Of a DNA stretch of 64,000 nt, positions 58,594 through 64,000 are shown piece after piece. Location of the stretch: positions 34,667,022 through 34,731,021 of the forward strand of contig CM033399.1 of assembly GCA_019426215.1 (NCBI GenBank), read 5' to 3'. The DNA comes from Buddleja alternifolia (Eukaryota > Streptophyta > Magnoliopsida > Lamiales > Scrophulariaceae). A program made the position numbers and the translations under genes. Below the pieces are notes generated by a model. That model was not told where the DNA came from and did not search any database. It saw only the letters and a list, made by a program, of their open reading frames with translations. Position 1 is the stretch's first letter, and every line of letters begins with the position of its first letter.

Positions 58594-61500
58594 TTAATTT
58601 GACTTCGATTGCAGCCTCCGACGAATTCTGAGGTGGCCAAACTTCCCCGCACCCGGGGATGACCCCTCGAAAATAATTGGCAGATAACCAGTGGCACCTT
58701 TATATTTCTGCTGAATCTGCATATTCAAATTTAACAAAACAATTAATCTCAAGACTTCATAGCAAACAAATTCGTCGTGATTGCATACGCTACTGCCTAA
58801 GCCAGCAATTATTTCGCATAGTTTTCTTATTTCTCTGATTGGAGTGGATAATTACCTGAAAAATCTGTTCGCTGCTTTTCAAGCAATTTCTGCCAACAAC
58901 GCAAACCGTTCCACCTGATCCTCCACCGGTAATTTTTGCACCGTATAACGTTCCTTCAGCAGACCTTGAAATTTTACTGTGTTGCATTTCTTGAACTAGC
59001 TGGACCAATCTGTCCGTCCCGTCTGACCCGAGTTGACAAGCACTGTAACTGTAGTGGCACTGCACAGGAGCGAATAGCATGTGAGCAAAATAAACCCAGA
59101 AAAGTATTTTTATTTCTCAGTTAAGGAAATAGCATGGATTGATTTCCATGTACTTTGTCATGAGATATTTTGTATTAATCAGCATAATTATGAAATGGAA
59201 GTTCAACCTTTTTTTTCCGAAGAAAGTTAGCATTTAGTCAAAGAAGAATATTCGATGAAACGAACGCATCAATACCTGATACATCAATTCTCCTAGAGCA
59301 GTAAGTTGGTCATCAGAAGTCGCCGATGTTAGTAGTGCTTTGAACGCCTGTAATCATGTAAAACTTGTTTATATTACAAATAAATAAATTAAATTAAATT
59401 GGTGGATTATTTTCCAATATAACCACATCATCTCTCCTCACCAGTCCCTCGATTGGTTTACATTATCAAGAAAATAAGACAAGTCGGAAATACAGTTACT
59501 TCCGTAATTTTTTATTACTTTGAGCACTAAAAATATTTATTATGATGCATTGCCTCAAATGTAATATCCTTTATATATGTACAAAACCGGAATTTATCTT
59601 TACCTTGACTCGGAAATTTTCATATATAGGATGTCTGGTAGCTGCTCTAAGTCCATAATTCCGCTTCTTATCTATTACAGTGACTGGATCACTATGGTCT
59701 GCATATTTCTTCACGAATGTCTCTCCAAGCACGATTTCAGGGAGCTGCTTAACATAAAGAGCTTCGTATCTGAAATAAATGAACAGAAGTATAAAATCCA
59801 TCAATATTAAATTATCATTTCAAAATAATGACCACTCCACCAGAAAGAGAGCCGAAAAAGGGCGGATGATAGGTCTAATTTTTACCTGTGTGGTGACAAG
59901 TTGCACAAGTAGTCCAAAGAAGCCTCCGTTTCAAGTAGTTCAACTCCATCCTCTTCCAGATCATCGGAGGTCACACCATTAGCGCAAGACTTCGATAACA
60001 ATTCTGACGCAAAAGACTTTATAATTTTCCGTCCCATGAACGCTCCTATCCTCACAGATCCATAATCAGCTCCCCCAACACTGCAAAATGACCCGTTATT
60101 TCAGAGAGAGGGATTCAAACCACTTTAAAAAGTATGAATGTTTAATTTAAGGGATAATTACTTGCACAACCCCCAACTTATTGAATAATTACCACGAACC
60201 CCATGGGGTTTTGCAAATTATCAGGCACACACCCATGTCAGATTCTGGTCCCTCGTAAAATATGGGGTGATATTATAATCTACTTTTACTGACAGGAGGT
60301 AAACTTATAATATGTTTCTACTAATAGAGAAAGTTATGGTAATTTCTCAAACATCGGTTTTTGTAATTAAGGTCTGAGGGGACTTCTATGTAATTTACCC
60401 TTTCTCTAATGTGATATTCAAGACCTAGTACCTGTGTCGGATTCCTGAATCGATTCCCCAAAATCTTATATGATTAGGAATGTCCACGAGGCCCAACACC
60501 TCGGCAGGCTGCATAGAAGTTGAAGAATATTAAAAGGATTTTCTGTAATTTCTTTTTTATTTTTAACAAGAAAATCCGACTTCTCGTGTCTTCTACCTGG
60601 CAAATCATGGCAAGAAGCCTGTTGGCTTCACCGCATGCAGAAGTCATCTGGTCCATTACACCACATGGAGCTCCGACCACATGATTCTCCACCTTCCAAA
60701 GTGCAATTTTTTTCAGTGGAAAAAAATTGTGAAAAATATTGAAAAAATGTTTTATGTTAAATAAATCAGAATATATACCTTTTGGCAGAGTAAAGCAAGA
60801 TCTCTGGGTTCAATATTTAATCCTGAAAAGCACAGATACTAGCACAGTTAAATATTATCCGGCAGGTCAGAGAAGCTGCTACAAAATCTTAGGCTGGAAC
60901 TTGATTCCTTCGCTCGAAAAAAAATGCATGCTTGATGCAGAATGTGTATCTTCTGTTTCCGGTTGATTTGGCAACTAACATCATATATATCTCGAACCAA
61001 TCAAAACTATTTTCTATTTGGTCCCTCCCTCTCCCTCTCTCTCTCTCTCCCCTTAGACTAGTTATTGATTCCAGAAACAAATAAAAATGGTTAAAAAAGC
61101 TACTAAAAAAGGAGAAGTGTGAGAACCATGAGCAGCAGCAACTGCAGACATTGTAGCAACCTCCACAGAAGCAGAGGACGAGACGCCTTTGCCTTCCGGC
61201 ACAGCAGAAGAAACCTACAACAGTAAACTGATATTAAAGGAATATCATTATAAACCAAAAACAAAGTTGTAAGAAAAACTGCTGATATGAGTAGTTTAAT
61301 GGATTTTCTCAAGGTCCCTGAGGAAAATATCACAAGGACAATAAGTGATATATATAGTACCAGCATACTAATACTATTCTCAAAGTGTATTCCGAGCTCT
61401 TTCATCAGAACGAGAATGGTCCCTGCAATATAAGCAGCCCATCTAGGACAGCAGATAATGTTAGTGTCTAACATATAGAAGAGTTTACAAATATTCGATG

Positions 61501-63941
61501 ACCTCACAAAATAAAATTTAAACCTTTGGGATGGATCCCGGGCAAAGTAACTTCTGGCCTTTTCATATGACATTGGTTGTCCTCCATCCATGAAATCTGA
61601 CAGATCCATGTCAAAAGTTGGCCCACGATTGCTTAGTTCAGATCCGTATGATACCTGAAAGAATAGGATTAATAAGCAATACATAGGAATATTGATGAAA
61701 GTTAACTGAGAACATATAGACGAGGCACAAATAGTAATCCTCATAGACTGACTTGTGTTTAAAGGATAAGTGACATACAATTTGCAGAACAGGAGTTGGT
61801 CCTTGTCCTTTAGCATTTTGTCGAGCCTGAGCGTGCTTCCAGAGTCTCTGCTTCGTTGGATGGATCTTTTGTATAGCTACATGGCAAGCTTCTCTGGTTG
61901 GCATCTGAATTTTTTTTATTTTTATCACAAATTAAGAAAATTCATCAAAGCAGCGAGGCAGCAGAATCAAAGCTAACTTTTTCATCTTATTGATGTAACC
62001 ATTATCTCGATTCTTGCTTATCTATTGCTTCTATACGTTTATTTTTCTTCTTTTTTTTTTGAGGGGGGTGGGGGGTTGCCATTCTTAGGAGCTTTGAAAC
62101 TTGAGACTCGGAGTGTCAGGGCAATCACAACCATACATGTGATCGGACCCATGTGGGCTCCATAATACACGGATGGTTGTGATTGTAAATGGGACGTAGA
62201 GTCCCGAGACTACCTAAGAATAACTAGGGGTGGGCCGGGGGGTTAGTAGGTGAAGCAGAGTAAAGTACCTGCAATACAAGGCTTCCAGAGTAGTCAGCAA
62301 TTCCACCCATGACATCTAACCTTCCAGGTGCTCTTGCCACAAATATGTCTTCCTACATTCGATGATTTGTATTCGTATTATTTTCAGTAATAGGCATAAT
62401 TAAAAACATAATTATTAAACCATCAAAAATAAAAGCAAGCAGATATTGGACAAATTAGACTGAATCGATAGATACCTCCCAGTTAAAGAGACCCGCAGCA
62501 GCTTTTTGTTCCCTCATCTGGCGCTTCTCGGTACTCTTTCCGGAATCAAGGACAACATCAAGTTCTGATAGATTCTTCAAGAAACTCATGGTATCAGAAA
62601 GACCCAAAACATCTCCTTGAAGAATTTCAATGTCCTCGGAGCGTCTACAGAAGAAATGCAAAAACTATAGTTTCAAAAAGCATTCAGCAGTTAACAATCA
62701 GCATGAACAGAAAAATAAAAATCACTCACGAATGCATTTGAAAACAATCATCATTCATTTCAGCAGTTGGAGATCCTGTACGAAGACCAAGTTCGTTTTC
62801 AGCATTTGCATACCAATCCGGGATGCTGAGATCTCTTCCTGGGACTCGTTGCAATTGATATCCAAGAACAATGGCATCACGCAATCTCCTGGCCCCACTA
62901 AGCTGTAACTCAAGCAACGATAAGATCCCAGTTGAGAGACAAAAAAGTATTTTGCCCTTGGTGGAGCTGATTAAGTGGCACTAGTGATGTTTTTCAGATA
63001 TTGTGCATTTTCAAGAAATACGAACTTAATATCACCTTATCTGATGTATAATTTTTCCCAGAGGCTGTATTCTGCAAAATTTGAGCTGCAACCTGAAATT
63101 TTATCAATGAATCAGAACACAATAATTTTCCCATATACATATGGAAGAATGATAAAGCAGCAAGTCTAGAGCTCTCAAAGCCCTGGATGAACACACATGC
63201 AGATCGATGTATAAGATTGAAAGAATTATTAGAAAAAGGAAATTTTATCTGAAGAGCCCACTTGTAGTACAATTATGCAATTTAACGTAACAATACAAGA
63301 AATAATTTTTTTTTTAATCTAAAGTTCCCTGGCTTATGAATTGGTTCTTACTATACTAAGGTCGAGTACTTAACATAAAATGAGATATGACGTTCAAATG
63401 CAAATTATTAGCGCAGGTATAGTCTCGTTCATCTTATCATTTCTTATCTTGGTGCAAATAAAAAAATCCATCATATCCAAATATATGCACCGCCATGATT
63501 TTCTCGAATACCATTCTTTCTAAATTAGCATTGCAAAAACAAGATTTCCAAACAAACAAAAGAATACGTAGATACCTCACCACCATTGATGCCATAATCA
63601 TAGCACGGTTTTAAACTAACCGCACGCTCAAGGTACGGTCTCCAGTGTCCAGTAAGTAAATCCCTTCTGATCATCTCGACACCACCTTGATAGAACTTAA
63701 AAAGAGCAATATGTTTTTCATCAGATCGATCGAAGCATAATTCTATAAGAAAAGGGAAAGCCGGTAATAATAGAAATTATTATGTTAAGCTCTATTTATT
63801 CAAAACAAAAAAATTTGGCTTTGAATTTTACCTCAAGCATATTTCTCAAGAAGGGTTCTTCGTTGAAGTAGTCCCTACGCACAAAGACAAAAGGTATCTT
63901 GTATGCCAGGGCCTCGCTAACTGTCCCATATCCGATCTTTC
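58594..63941 (-). CDS. ARA1: L-arabinokinase, C-terminal ~704 residues (5' end outside window)
   Basis: Eighteen exons, coding order: 63832-63941, 63576-63695, 63036-63092, 62730-62902, 62476-62644, 62269-62352, 61779-61904, 61524-61654, 61361-61442, 61127-61214, 60779-60822, 60597-60692, 60432-60508, 59886-60080, 59604-59769, 59276-59347, 58856-59059, 58594-58716. All joins keep phase. The enzyme phosphorylates L-arabinose to L-arabinose-1-phosphate in the cytosolic sugar salvage pathway. The first exons belong to the glycosyltransferase-like N-domain ([40 protein letters not shown]). The GHMP kinase part follows: [18 protein letters not shown], the Gly/Ser-rich ATP loop [33 protein letters not shown] and [16 protein letters not shown]. 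It ends [12 protein letters not shown].. then TAA. Arabidopsis ARA1 is ~1040 aa, so about a third of the protein lies beyond 64000. It is upstream of and co-oriented with CRY3, with no functional link. Confidence 0.96.
60148..60400. repeat. Dispersed intron repeat, family B, copy in ARA1
   Basis: Lies in the intron between exons 60432-60508 and 59886-60080. It begins GGGATAATTACTTGCAC and ends CTATGTAATTTACCC, with the same ordered landmarks as 53572-53815 (TTATTGAATAATTACCACGA, TTTTGCAAATTATC, CTTTTACTGACAGG, GTTATGGTAATTTCTCA). Confidence 0.75.
62081..62221. mobile_element. Hairpin MITE (about 140 bp) in an ARA1 intron
   Basis: ATTCTTAGG at 62081-62089 is inverted as CCTAAGAAT at 62213-62221. 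Inside, AGACTCGG pairs roughly with CCGAGACT, and CAATCACAACCAT (62122-62134) pairs perfectly with ATGGTTGTGATTG (62173-62185). The whole unit can fold into one long hairpin, as foldback MITEs do. It sits in the intron between exons 62269-62352 and 61779-61904. Confidence 0.7.
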
Positions 63942-64000
63942 CTGAAAATTTAAAAGAATTACAGGCTTTCATACTGCTTTACTTTAAGAAAACACAAGAA

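Overview
This is nuclear DNA from a flowering plant, almost certainly a eudicot. The genes are rich in introns and AT-rich between exons. Their best-recognised relatives are Arabidopsis-type proteins, and the intergenic space is packed with plant transposons (Ty1/copia, hAT, CACTA, Helitron). I cannot name the species. No rRNA, tRNA, CRISPR array or prokaryotic feature is supported.

Five genes can be reconstructed. (1) 5518-12816, minus: a secreted or membrane coiled-coil protein of the At4g31340/At2g24420 family, 13 exons. (2) 28361-36238, plus: an ABC1-type atypical kinase fused to a beta-lactamase-like domain (At5g24810 type), 18 coding exons. (3) 38138-39181, plus: an intronless, diverged A-type cyclin. 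(4) 53314-57183, minus: a CRY-DASH cryptochrome (CRY3), 13 exons. (5) 58594-63941, minus: the C-terminal ~704 residues of L-arabinokinase (ARA1), whose 5' part lies beyond the right edge. Exon joins were checked by reading phase and by conserved motifs. The genes have unrelated housekeeping, light-response or sugar-salvage roles and do not form a functional cluster.

Layout: 1-5517 is a repeat-rich flank with a CACTA MITE and a TIR-bounded element. 5518-12816 is gene 1, with a 1.1 kb hAT element in its first intron. 12817-22915 is gene-poor, with a second hAT element and a ~4.5 kb Helitron candidate. 22916-27111 is an older, decayed copia element. 28361-36238 is the ABC1 gene and 38138-39181 the cyclin. 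40980-45905 is a young copia element with nearly identical LTRs and a perfect 5-bp target duplication. 46203-49740 holds two abutting Helitrons, the first carrying a nested hAT element. 49741-53313 is unclassified repetitive DNA, followed by CRY3 and ARA1 in tandem on the minus strand.

The points most worth a second look are: three or four GC-AG introns among about 58; two copia elements with unrelated LTRs but a virtually identical ~106-bp leader after the primer-binding site; a Helitron inserted exactly at the 5' junction of another Helitron; a short dispersed repeat family inside introns of three genes; and a 45-bp near-perfect palindrome between direct repeats. I saw no convincing entirely new gene system.
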